From NCBI RefSeq assembly GCF_910578695.1, contig NZ_CAJTQJ010000008.1, positions 19,367-73,871 on the forward strand: DNA of 54,505 nt, written 5' to 3'. Shown piece after piece: positions 8,068 to 16,840 of this stretch (position 1 is the stretch's first letter; every line of letters begins with the position of its first letter). The stretch is from an uncultured Brachyspira sp. Its GTDB lineage: Bacteria; Spirochaetota; Brachyspiria; Brachyspirales; Brachyspiraceae. The position numbers were made by a program, and so were the translations under genes. The notes beneath the pieces were generated by a model. The model was not told where the DNA came from and ran no database searches. It was given only the letters and a program-made list of their open reading frames with translations.

Positions 8068-10248
8068 ATGGAAAATAATTTGAATAATAAAAAAATAGAA
8101 CTGCTTGCCCCTGCAGGCGATGAAAGAGGCTTAAGGGCTGCTGTTAATGCTGGGGCTGATGCCGTGTATTTCGGTACTAAAAGTTTTAATGCCAGAGTTG
8201 GAGCTGCTCAAAACTTCGATGAAAAAACTCTTGAAAAAAATATAAAGTTTGCAAAATTAAGAAATGTAAATGTTTATATCACAGTTAATACTTTAGCTTA
8301 TAATGATGAAATTGATAAAGTAATGCCTCTTATAAAAAATATTTATGATATGGGTGCTGATGCTGTTATAGTTCAGGATTTAGGCATTATTGATATTGTG
8401 AGAAATAATTTTAATATTCCAATGCATGCAAGTACTCAGATGTCTTGTAATAATCTATATAGTGTTAATCTCCTTAAAAAAATAGGTATTGACAGAGTAG
8501 TTCTAGCCCGTGAAATGAGTTTGGAGAATATAAAATATATAAGAAATAATACTGATATAGAACTTGAAACTTTTGTGCATGGGGCTTTATGCGTAAGTTT
8601 TTCAGGACAATGTGCATATTCTTATCTGCATGGAGGAAGAAGTGCAAACAGAGGAGCTTGTGCTCAGCCTTGCAGAATGGAGTACAGCGGAGGAAAAACT
8701 GATTATCCTTTAAGCACTAAAGATTTGATGACTATTGATATTATACCGAATTTAATTGAAAGCGGAATAACATCTTTTAAAATTGAAGGCAGAGCAAAAA
8801 GAAGCGAATATTCTGCTATTACTGCCTATATATATAGAAAGGTAATAGATTTTGCTTTAGAAAATAAAGATATGCCTATTGAAAAATATAGAGAAAGTTT
8901 AATGAAGATTTTTAATAGAGGAGGATTTTCTCAAGGATATTATTATAATTCAAAAGATATTTTTGAAAATTATAAGCCAAGTCATAGCGGAGAATATATA
9001 GGAAATATTACAGCATACAAGAAAAATAAAATATATATAAAAACCAAAAAAGAATTAAATATTTATGACGGGCTTTCATTCGGAGAGAGCGGAAAAATAG
9101 GAATGCAGATTTCTGATTTGTATAAAGATAATATAAGAGTAAAAAGAGCAAAAGGCAATTTAAGTTTTTCTTCTGTTTTAAAAAATATAAATATCGGAGA
9201 TAAAGTTTACAGAACCACTGATAAACTGCAGATGGACGAAGCGGATAAAATAATTGAAAAAGATAATTTTAAGCATATTCTTGATTTAAATTGCATAATT
9301 GGTTTTGATTATAATAATGATAAAAGAATAAAATTAAAAGTAAAAAGCAAATATGATGAAAGATTAAATAATATAGAATATATAAGTGATTATAAACTTC
9401 AGAAAGCTGAAACTAAATCAGTATCCAAAGAAGATATTTTTAACTCTCTTTCAAAAACAGGAGGCACTGTATTTAAATTTGATAATATTAATATTGAAGA
9501 AAAATTTGAAAATCCTTTTATACCTGTAAAAGTTTTGAATGAAGCTAGAAGATGCCTAATTGAAAAACTTGAAAATATTTTAATGCAGTCTAAAAAAATT
9601 AATTATGATAAAAAAATATATAATGAAAAAAATATTAATTATCCTAATACTCATATAAAAGTTTTAATAGTAAATGATGAAGAAAAGTCTAATTTATATT
9701 CTGATATTGATTATGATAAAAAAATATTATTTCCAAAAGTTTATGATGAAAATATAATTAAACTTTTTGAAAATAAAAAAATAGACGGCATACTTCTGCC
9801 TCATATAACATTTGACAAAGATATTGAATTAATAAAAAATATAGTGTCAAAAACAAATAATATGATAGTAATATGCAATAACTTGGGACATATTGAGGCT
9901 TTTAGAGATAAATGCATATTATGGGCTGGAATAGGCTTAAATGCAATTAATAATTACAGTGTAAACTTTTTGTATAAATTAGGGATTGATACTGTTATAT
10001 CAGCTGTTGAAGCAGGTAAAAATTTAAAACATACATTATCTGTAAAAGAGGGATTTATACCTGCTATGAATTTTGTATTCTGTCCTAAAAGTATGTCTGT
10101 AGGATGCAACAAATGCAAAGAGCAAGACATTATTGACAATAAAGGAAATAGTGTTATATTTGACTGCTTAAAAATGCATAATAAAACTAGCTTCATATTA
10201 GAAAAAATAAAAAATAAAACAGGAAGCATTTATTATCATTTATATTAA
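8068..10248 (+). CDS. Peptidase U32-family RNA hydroxylation protein (RlhA/TrhP-like)
   Basis: The 726-residue product opens with the U32 family signature (ELLAPAGDERGLRAAVNAGA, 12-31) and contains the conserved cysteine region GRSANRGACAQPCR. Despite the peptidase name, characterised members of this family (RlhA, TrhP/TrhO-linked enzymes) act in oxygen-independent hydroxylation of rRNA or tRNA bases. The length and the extra C-terminal part, with further cysteines (CPKSMSVGCNKCKEQD), resemble the RlhA-type longer form. Which RNA it modifies is not decidable here. No Shine-Dalgarno sequence precedes the ATG and the predicted 5' leader is only about 20 nt, so initiation may rely on the unstructured AT-rich leader. 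It converges with the acyl-CoA synthetase gene seven bases away. Confidence 0.82.
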   Translation: MENNLNNKKIELLAPAGDERGLRAAVNAGADAVYFGTKSFNARVGAAQNFDEKTLEKNIKFAKLRNVNVYITVNTLAYNDEIDKVMPLIKNIYDMGADAVIVQDLGIIDIVRNNFNIPMHASTQMSCNNLYSVNLLKKIGIDRVVLAREMSLENIKYIRNNTDIELETFVHGALCVSFSGQCAYSYLHGGRSANRGACAQPCRMEYSGGKTDYPLSTKDLMTIDIIPNLIESGITSFKIEGRAKRSEYSAITAYIYRKVIDFALENKDMPIEKYRESLMKIFNRGGFSQGYYYNSKDIFENYKPSHSGEYIGNITAYKKNKIYIKTKKELNIYDGLSFGESGKIGMQISDLYKDNIRVKRAKGNLSFSSVLKNINIGDKVYRTTDKLQMDEADKIIEKDNFKHILDLNCIIGFDYNNDKRIKLKVKSKYDERLNNIEYISDYKLQKAETKSVSKEDIFNSLSKTGGTVFKFDNINIEEKFENPFIPVKVLNEARRCLIEKLENILMQSKKINYDKKIYNEKNINYPNTHIKVLIVNDEEKSNLYSDIDYDKKILFPKVYDENIIKLFENKKIDGILLPHITFDKDIELIKNIVSKTNNMIVICNNLGHIEAFRDKCILWAGIGLNAINNYSVNFLYKLGIDTVISAVEAGKNLKHTLSVKEGFIPAMNFVFCPKSMSVGCNKCKEQDIIDNKGNSVIFDCLKMHNKTSFILEKIKNKTGSIYYHLY

Positions 10249-10254
10249 TTTAAT

Positions 10255-11913
10255 TCATTTATATAAAAATCTCTTTATTTTTTTTGTAGGATTTTTAATA
10301 AACTCTTCTTTTTGAATAGTAAATCCTGATATTCTTCCAAATTCAGGAAGCACTTTATTAATTTCTATTCTATTATTTTCTATAACTTTATTTATTTCCT
10401 CTTCGCTTAAATTTTCTTCTTTAATTCTCTCAGAATCTAAATATAATAATGCATGAAGTTTATTATCTCTTTGTAAAATTAAAGACTCCAAAATATAAGG
10501 CATAGTATTTAATTTGCTTTCAATCTCTTCAGGATAAATATTCTGTCCGCTTGCACCAAGCAGCATATTTTTGCTTCTTCCCATTATAAATATTCTGTTA
10601 TTTTCTCCAAGCAGTCCTAAATCTCCCGTTCTAAGCCAGCCGTCTTTAGAAAGAACATCAGCAGTAGCTTTATAATTTTTATAATAGCCAAGCATAACAT
10701 TCTCGCCCCTAACCATAATCTCGCCTACATCTCCCTCTTTTTCAGCATCTATTTTTATTTCTAAAGTATCTATTAAATATCCGCAGCTTCTTGGTTTATG
10801 TTTATCCCAAGGGGCATAACTTATCAAAGGACCGCATTCTGTCATACCATATCCTACTGTAAACTTAAAGCCTATATCCATAAGGAATTTTTCTATATCG
10901 CTATTTAAAGCACTTCCTCCTATTATAAGCTCATAAAAATTTCCGCCGAAAGATTTTGTAAGAGTATTTCTTATTTTTGATTTTAATAAAGAAGATATGA
11001 TAGGCATTTTTAATAAACTAGCAATTAAAGGCTTGCTTATTGTAGGAAGTATTTTTTTTAAATAAATTTTCTCTATTATAAGAGGCACCATCAGTATAAG
11101 ATTAGGTTTTACTTCATCAAATGCTTTAAGCAGAATATTAGGACTAGGTATAGCATTAAGCATATATATGCATGCCCCTTTTGAAAATGGAAATAAAAAA
11201 TCAAATAAACAGCCGAATACATGAGCAAGAGGAAGAAATGAAAGTATATGATCATTAGGCTTTATAGGCATATTATCAATTGCAAATCTTATATTTGCAG
11301 CAAGAGAATTATGATTTAGCATTACGCCTTTGCTGAAGCCTGTAGTTCCTGAAGTGTATATAATTGCAGCTAAAGTATCATTTTCAAATATTGTGAGGCT
11401 GAAATCTTCTTTGCTGAAATTTGATATTTCTATTTTGTTAAATATATTTTCTTCTGTTTCTTCATTTGTTTTATTATCTGCTTTATTATCTGACTTTTCT
11501 ATAAATGTATTAAAATTTTCTAAATAAAAAGATTTATTCAATAATGATAAAGTACTGCTGTCTAAACCTTTTAAAATATTAGAATCAGCAAATAAAAATT
11601 TTACCCCAGAATCTTTTATAATAGAATCAATATCTTCTTTTGAAAAGTCGACAAGTATAGGAACAACAACAGCCCCGTAAGTTATAATTGATAAATATGT
11701 TAAAACCCAATTAACAGAGTTTCCTCCGCATAATGCTATTTTTTCACCCTTATATATATCTAATTTTTTAAAAGCTGTATGTATTTTAAAAATATTTTCT
11801 GCCATATCGCTGTATTTTAATATATTATTGCTGCCGTAATCCGCTAATGCATTTATATCCCAATTTTCTTTTATACTATTTAGAATGTAGCTGCTTAATT
11901 TTTCTTTTATCAT
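10255..11913 (-). CDS. AMP-binding long-chain acyl-CoA synthetase-like protein
   Basis: The enzyme (552 residues from the preferred start) belongs to the ANL superfamily, which activates carboxylic acids via an acyl-AMP and usually forms acyl-CoA. Visible motifs are the P-loop-like IIYTSGTTGFSKGV, GYGMTECGP, and DGWLRTGDLG followed by a GRSKNMLL hinge. The overall arrangement fits fatty-acid:CoA ligases. An upstream ATG at 11928 lacks a ribosome-binding site, whereas the ATG at 11913 is preceded by GGAG nine bases upstream, so the shorter start is chosen. A 15-20 residue Asn/Glu/Lys-rich insertion lies around residues 145-165. The substrate is inferred only from family resemblance. Confidence 0.83.
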   Translation of the reverse strand: MIKEKLSSYILNSIKENWDINALADYGSNNILKYSDMAENIFKIHTAFKKLDIYKGEKIALCGGNSVNWVLTYLSIITYGAVVVPILVDFSKEDIDSIIKDSGVKFLFADSNILKGLDSSTLSLLNKSFYLENFNTFIEKSDNKADNKTNEETEENIFNKIEISNFSKEDFSLTIFENDTLAAIIYTSGTTGFSKGVMLNHNSLAANIRFAIDNMPIKPNDHILSFLPLAHVFGCLFDFLFPFSKGACIYMLNAIPSPNILLKAFDEVKPNLILMVPLIIEKIYLKKILPTISKPLIASLLKMPIISSLLKSKIRNTLTKSFGGNFYELIIGGSALNSDIEKFLMDIGFKFTVGYGMTECGPLISYAPWDKHKPRSCGYLIDTLEIKIDAEKEGDVGEIMVRGENVMLGYYKNYKATADVLSKDGWLRTGDLGLLGENNRIFIMGRSKNMLLGASGQNIYPEEIESKLNTMPYILESLILQRDNKLHALLYLDSERIKEENLSEEEINKVIENNRIEINKVLPEFGRISGFTIQKEEFIKNPTKKIKRFLYK

Positions 11914-11960
11914 ATAATCAGTCTCCATTTATTATGTATTTCTTATAAATTATAACAAAG

Positions 11961-12632
11961 CTATAAAATTTTGGCAACATATCTAAACATAAATACAGCA
12001 TGGCAAATATTTGATATTATCAAAAGAGAATAAAATAGCGGCAGAAACAAAGTATATCTTTTATTTGATTCATACATAGCAAGCCTATAAAATACCATTG
12101 ATATGTTCAAAAGTAAAAATCCTGTCAAATATAATATAGCCCCATATTCTCCCACAGCAGAAGATATTTTTGATATAGCTATAAGCCAAACCCAATTTAA
12201 TAAAAAATAGTATATAGTTTCGGTAGCATTCCGCCATCTATATCCGAATATGCTTCTTAATGTAATTCCTAATATGCAAAGCCCTGTTATAATACCGAAA
12301 AAACTCCAGCCCCACCCATTTTGCAATGATATTAGGCAGGGAGGTATATAAACTCCCCATATCATCATTATAAAGAAAGCGTGTGATAATATATAAAAAA
12401 CTTTTTTAGCTTTATTATTAAAAGGAAAAAAATGGTATATTGAGTTTATAATATAAAATATTGTCAGAAAACTAGAATAAAGAGAAAATGAAGTTATTTC
12501 TCTTGCTGTTTTAGAATTAATTATCAAAATAATAAGTACCGCTATTGCCGAGCTTGCACATATTATGCATATAACAGCACTTATTTTAGAAACAGATTTT
12601 TTAATTTTATTATTATTTAAACTAATATCCAT
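11961..12632 (-). CDS. Hemolysin III / PAQR-family membrane protein
   Basis: The 223-residue protein has seven hydrophobic segments and the family pattern of a first helix pair followed by SIYHFFP, and later a conserved His in ILSHAFFIMMIWGVYIP. Characterised bacterial relatives are annotated as hemolysin III, though their in vivo role is uncertain and lipid hydrolase or receptor-like activities are known only for distant PAQR members. It lies 47 bases upstream of the acyl-CoA synthetase and on the same strand, so co-transcription is likely. A role in membrane lipid metabolism would fit that neighbour but is inference. Confidence 0.75.
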   Translation of the reverse strand: MDISLNNNKIKKSVSKISAVICIICASSAIAVLIILIINSKTAREITSFSLYSSFLTIFYIINSIYHFFPFNNKAKKVFYILSHAFFIMMIWGVYIPPCLISLQNGWGWSFFGIITGLCILGITLRSIFGYRWRNATETIYYFLLNWVWLIAISKISSAVGEYGAILYLTGFLLLNISMVFYRLAMYESNKRYTLFLPLFYSLLIISNICHAVFMFRYVAKIL

Positions 12633-12749
12633 AGTGTATAATAATAAACCTTATTCATAATAAAGTAAATGGTAATTCATAAATATTTTAATTATAAAAT
12701 TAAAAAATTATACGATAAGTATTAAAGCTAAAATATACGGATAATAAAA

Positions 12750-13802
12750 ATGATAATGAATAATGAATTAAAACAAAATATATTAAACAGATTTAAAAAT
12801 AAAAAGATAGCCGTTTTATACGGAGGGCAGAATGAAGAGAGAGAAGTTTCTTTAAGAAGCGGAAAGAATGTTTATGAAGCATTAATAAGCTTTGATGAGT
12901 TAAAAAATAATTCTATATTAATAGATGTAAATGATTCTTATCAATTAGTAAAAACATTAAAAGAAAATAATATTGAATACTGCTATAATATACTTCACGG
13001 CACTTCAGGAGAAGACGGAACTATTCAGGGGCTTTTAGAAAGTCTTAATATTAAATATACAGGAGAAAATATATTGGTAAGTGCTTTATGTATGAATAAA
13101 GTTTATACAAAAAGAATATGGAAATCTTCTAATATACCTACTTCTGATTTTATGCTTTTAAAAGATGTTAAAGAAATTTATGATGATAAAATAGAAGGAA
13201 AATCATTATCTTTTAATTTTCCTATAATATTAAAACCCATATCAAGCGGTTCAAGTGTATGCGTATCATTAATTAAAACAAAAAAAGAATTTGACAGTAT
13301 AACTTCAAAAATAGAAAATAAGAATAATTACTTTTTAGAGCCTTATATAAAAGGAAAAGAAATCACTGTCGGTTTGGTATTAGTAAAAGAAGAAGAAAAA
13401 AAATTAAAAAAAGAAGAAAGAGAAAAAATAAGAGAAAAAAGAGAGGAAAGAGTAAAGAAAGAAATATATGTTTTTCCTATACTTGGAATCAATCCCAAAA
13501 ATGAAATATATGATTATGATGCTAAATATACGCCCGGAAAAACTGAAATGGAAATGCCAGCAAAATTATCAAAGGAAATAGAAAATAAGGTAATAGAAAT
13601 ATGTAAAAAAGCTTATAATGTTTTGGGCTGTAAAGGACTTTCAAGAATAGATGCAATAATAGGAGAGGATAATGAAATTTATCTTATGGAGGTAAATACT
13701 CAGGGAGGAATGACAAATACTTCTGATATACCTGCAATGGCTAAGCATATAAAATTAGATTTTAATGATCTTGTATTATATATTTTAGGACTTATTGATT
13801 AA
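12750..13802 (+). CDS. ddl: D-alanine--D-alanine ligase
   Basis: The 350-residue ATP-grasp ligase joins two D-alanines for peptidoglycan. It carries the N-terminal VLYGGQNEEREVSLRSG motif, the HGTSGEDG loop, PIILKPISSGSSVCV in the ATP-binding domain and the C-terminal LMEVNTQGGMTNTSDIP region. A GGAT precedes the ATG at an appropriate distance. A second ATG lies two codons on. The oddity is a run of Lys, Glu and Arg (about residues 213-238) inserted in the ATP-grasp domain. The gene is monocistronic in appearance and flanked by minus-strand genes. Confidence 0.93.
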   Translation: MIMNNELKQNILNRFKNKKIAVLYGGQNEEREVSLRSGKNVYEALISFDELKNNSILIDVNDSYQLVKTLKENNIEYCYNILHGTSGEDGTIQGLLESLNIKYTGENILVSALCMNKVYTKRIWKSSNIPTSDFMLLKDVKEIYDDKIEGKSLSFNFPIILKPISSGSSVCVSLIKTKKEFDSITSKIENKNNYFLEPYIKGKEITVGLVLVKEEEKKLKKEEREKIREKREERVKKEIYVFPILGINPKNEIYDYDAKYTPGKTEMEMPAKLSKEIENKVIEICKKAYNVLGCKGLSRIDAIIGEDNEIYLMEVNTQGGMTNTSDIPAMAKHIKLDFNDLVLYILGLID

Positions 13803-13820
13803 ATAATTATAGCTTAAAAA

Positions 13821-14672
13821 TTATACAGTATTTAATAAATTAGAATAATCATTTCTATGCCCCATTTGATCAAGCATAGCCGATATTTCGCCCCTATGAT
13901 GCGTACTATGATTGAAAGAATGCATTATTATATGATATATAGGCTTTTTTATTTCTGTGTTCATCATTATAACTTTTCCTGATGAATTAAAGTTTTCTAT
14001 AGAGTTTATTACAGATAAAATAATATTATCTAATTTTTTTCGTATTTCTATTATAGTTTGAAAATCTACATCTTTATTAAAGTTCAAATCATCATCAAAA
14101 TAATTAAATATATCCTTATCATTTATATTTTTTTTATTTGAATATTTTCTGTATACTTTAAATAAATATATATCTATTTTAAGAATATGTATAAAAGTTT
14201 CATATATAGATTTATGATAAGCCCCGTTTTCTTTTTTTAACTCTCTATCTTTTAATGTTTCTAAAATATCAATAAGCTCATCATTTGCTCTTTTATTATA
14301 TAATGCCATCATATTCATAATTTTTTTTACTGTTTTATCTGCAGGTTTTTTATTTTCTTTATCTTCCTCTATTCTTTTTTTATTTTCTTCTATTCTTTTT
14401 TTTGCTTTTTCTATTCTTTTATTAACTTTATTTTCGGTGCTTTCTTTTTTGGCATTTAAAAGATTATATTTCATCTCCTTAACTTTATTATTGATATTTT
14501 TCTTTTCTTCCTGAAGTCTGCTTAGCTGCCTGTTTTTTAATTCCTTAACATTTTTTTTTAAATCTTTTGTTATGCTTGATTTTATTTTTTCTATATCTTT
14601 TATTTTTTTATCAAGCTTTTTTGATTCCATTTCTATTTTTCTGGTAAGCTCTTTAATTCTCTTATCTATCAT
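13821..14672 (-). CDS. Coiled-coil protein with C-terminal DinB-like domain
   Basis: Two regions are visible in about 283 residues. Residues 1-115 form a Lys/Glu-rich coiled coil with heptad-like spacing and no hydrophobic segment. The remainder resembles a DinB/YfiT four-helix metal-binding domain, with a first His in YETFIHILKIDIYLF and the pair in HSFNHSTHHRGEIS. DinB-like proteins include thiol transferases and many members of unknown function. The start at 14672 is preferred over 14687 because GGGA sits nine bases upstream of it. It overlaps the preceding phosphoribosyltransferase gene by 11 bp, which suggests translational coupling. A DinB domain carried behind a long coiled coil is unusual. 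Confidence 0.72.
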   Translation of the reverse strand: MIDKRIKELTRKIEMESKKLDKKIKDIEKIKSSITKDLKKNVKELKNRQLSRLQEEKKNINNKVKEMKYNLLNAKKESTENKVNKRIEKAKKRIEENKKRIEEDKENKKPADKTVKKIMNMMALYNKRANDELIDILETLKDRELKKENGAYHKSIYETFIHILKIDIYLFKVYRKYSNKKNINDKDIFNYFDDDLNFNKDVDFQTIIEIRKKLDNIILSVINSIENFNSSGKVIMMNTEIKKPIYHIIMHSFNHSTHHRGEISAMLDQMGHRNDYSNLLNTV

Positions 14673-15207
14673 ATAAACAAATCCCATTAAAAAAATGATT
14701 TCTATAGCAGAAAATTAATATTTCTAAATTATAATTAAAATTAAATTTTTTAAATATTTTTATAATCTCTTTTACAGTTTCGCCTGAAGCATAAACATCA
14801 TCAATTAAAAGAATATTTTTATTTTCAAATTCTTCTGTACTAACTATTTCAAAAGCATCTTTTATATTTTCGCTTCTCTCTTTAAGAGTTTCTAAAAACT
14901 TTTGTTCCTTTACTTCTTTTTTATTTTTATATTTTATAGAATCATATTTTTTTATACTAAACTCTTTAGAAATATAATCTGCAAAAAAGTCCATTACTCC
15001 GTTATTTTTATTTGAAGGCACATAAAGTATAATATCAAATTTTTTATTATGCTCTTCATAATATTTTTTTATTTTTTCTATTATCTTAATAGGAAAATCA
15101 ATTTCTTTCCTTTTGAAAGCTCTAAGCTCATCTCCAAGCTCTTTATCTAAATCGCCTAATGCTGTTATTGAAATATTATCAATATAAAATTTTTTATAAA
15201 TATACAT
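14662..15207 (-). CDS. ComF-like phosphoribosyltransferase
   Basis: The 181-residue protein ends in the PRPP-binding motif ILLIDDVYASGETVKEI (about 150-166), the hallmark of type I phosphoribosyltransferases. The short cysteine-free version with an IILYVPSNK segment resembles the C-terminal domain of ComF. Family members range from purine salvage enzymes to competence proteins of uncertain activity. It overlaps the DinB-like gene downstream and follows a membrane protein gene 27 bases upstream, so the three are probably one operon. No clear ribosome-binding site precedes the ATG. The substrate is unknown. Confidence 0.72.
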   Translation of the reverse strand: MYIYKKFYIDNISITALGDLDKELGDELRAFKRKEIDFPIKIIEKIKKYYEEHNKKFDIILYVPSNKNNGVMDFFADYISKEFSIKKYDSIKYKNKKEVKEQKFLETLKERSENIKDAFEIVSTEEFENKNILLIDDVYASGETVKEIIKIFKKFNFNYNLEILIFCYRNHFFNGICLYDR

Positions 15208-15234
15208 TAATCATAATATTTTAATTATTTTTTA

Positions 15235-15729
15235 TTAATTATATTTTTTAAATATAATATACATTATGCTTGCAAAAGCCCAATTAACTATTATGCCTTT
15301 ATATCCTAATATAATACCTCTAATCCAAGTATTAATATTTATATCAAAAATAAAAGTTAAAACAATAGAAGATAATCTTGCCAATATTAATGCAGATAAT
15401 GAAAGTAATATAAATGATACATTTTTATTTTTCAGCATACTTATAATAAAAGCAAATACTATTCCTTCAAATATTAAAAAATATAATATCGGAGGCATAG
15501 GCATATTTGTAAGAGTATAATTTAAAATAGGAGATATCACTGAAAGCAGAATTAAAAATAAAGGATTTAATATATAAGCTCCCAATGATAATGCAAAAAA
15601 TATAGGCAGAAATTCATTTCCTCTTAATCCAAAATAATGAATTATTATAGGAGATGCTAAACTTATAATGCTTAATAAAAATAATATAATGATATTAATA
15701 TTGATTTTTCTTAAATATAAAGTTTTCAT
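15235..15729 (-). CDS. Small polytopic membrane protein, possibly an ECF S-component
   Basis: The 164-residue product is almost entirely hydrophobic, with five to six predicted transmembrane helices. Its size, the early FFALSLGAYILNPLFLILLSVISP-type segment (about 44-67) and the NMPMPP turn recall substrate-binding S components of ECF vitamin transporters. No ATPase or T component is nearby, although S components are commonly unlinked. AGGA lies upstream of the ATG. The assignment is tentative, and an uncharacterised membrane protein is the safe reading. Confidence 0.55.
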   Translation of the reverse strand: MKTLYLRKININIIILFLLSIISLASPIIIHYFGLRGNEFLPIFFALSLGAYILNPLFLILLSVISPILNYTLTNMPMPPILYFLIFEGIVFAFIISMLKNKNVSFILLSLSALILARLSSIVLTFIFDININTWIRGIILGYKGIIVNWAFASIMYIIFKKYN

Positions 15730-15790
15730 AGTATATAATTCCTAATAGTTTTATTTATATTTTATTATATTTGCTTATGTTTGTCAAAAA

Positions 15791-16693
15791 TTATATAAAG
15801 TTTATAAGCTCTCCTATATTTTCTATAGAGCATACTATTTTATCGCCTTTTTTCATATATCTAGGGGGATTAAAAGACATACCTACTCCTCCCGGTGTTC
15901 CCGATGCAATTATATCACCAGCCTCTAAAGTCATACCTTTTGATATATCTGATACTAAATAACTTATATCATAAATCATATATTTTGTATTTGATGATTG
16001 TCTTATCTCATCATTTAATATGCTTTTAATACCAAGCTCCAAAGGAAATTTCAAATCATCTTTATAAACTATGCAAGGTCCCATAGAAGAATAAGAATCT
16101 AAACTTTTTCCCTTATACCATTGAGAATGATTTTTTTGTATTTTTCTTGAAGATATATCATTAAATATAGTGTATCCGAATATATAATCATTAACCTCAT
16201 CAGGCTTTATATCTTTTGCAGTTTTTCCAATAATAACGGCAAGTTCAGCTTCATAATCTAAGCATTCATCTAAATCGAATCTTGCTTTAATTTTATCGCC
16301 TAGCCCTATAATCTCTATAGCCCTTTTAGAAAAATAAATAGGAGCTTTTAATTCTTTTTCTTTGAAATCTGTCATATTCTTTTTTATTTCTCCCAAATGA
16401 TCTTTATAATTTACTCCGACGCATATAATATCGTGAATAGGTTTTCTTATAGGAGATAATATTTTTATGTTCTCTATAGAATAGGCTCTTTCAAAATTTT
16501 CTTCTGCATACTTTAATTTATTTAATATATCATTATTTTCATTAATCATTTTTATTAAATGAATCATATTATTATTATCATTTAATTTAAAATCGCTTAT
16601 AATCTCATTTACAGCAATAACTTTTTTACTGTCTTTACTTAATATACCTACAGATTCCGTATTATTCCATTCAACAAAAGATACAAATTTCAT
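15791..16693 (-). CDS. Fumarylacetoacetate hydrolase-family protein
   Basis: The 300-residue protein has the FAH fold signatures: GVNYKDHLGE near the middle, LDYEAELAVIIGK with the metal-binding Glu residues, GYTIFNDISSR, and the C-terminal IIASGTPGGVGMSF. Family enzymes cleave or decarboxylate 2-oxo acids (acylpyruvases, oxaloacetate decarboxylases, 2-hydroxyhepta-2,4-diene-1,7-dioate isomerases) using Mg or Mn. The core sequence alone does not decide among them. CGGAG precedes the start codon. It sits upstream of the three-gene DinB group on the same strand but is separated by about 60 bases. Confidence 0.85.
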   Translation of the reverse strand: MKFVSFVEWNNTESVGILSKDSKKVIAVNEIISDFKLNDNNNMIHLIKMINENNDILNKLKYAEENFERAYSIENIKILSPIRKPIHDIICVGVNYKDHLGEIKKNMTDFKEKELKAPIYFSKRAIEIIGLGDKIKARFDLDECLDYEAELAVIIGKTAKDIKPDEVNDYIFGYTIFNDISSRKIQKNHSQWYKGKSLDSYSSMGPCIVYKDDLKFPLELGIKSILNDEIRQSSNTKYMIYDISYLVSDISKGMTLEAGDIIASGTPGGVGMSFNPPRYMKKGDKIVCSIENIGELINFI

Positions 16694-16792
16694 TATTATA
16701 ACTCCGAAATAATTTTGCTATATATTAAATACTGACGCTTTTTTTAAGATTTTATATATTATCTATTTGACAAAATAAAACTTATATAAAAT

Positions 16793-16830
16793 AAATCACA
16801 TCCAAAAACAATTTATTTCAGATGTGATTT
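16793..16830 (-). terminator. Terminator after gatB
   Basis: The inverted repeat AAATCACATC / GATGTGATTT has a loop of 18 bases and is followed on the minus strand by a T-rich tract. It lies 11 bases beyond the gatB stop. Confidence 0.6.
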
Positions 16831-16840
16831 AATTATAAAA

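Noticed and set aside
9954..10229. 91-codon minus-strand frame
   Set aside because: It lies wholly inside the U32 gene on the opposite strand, with no start signals.
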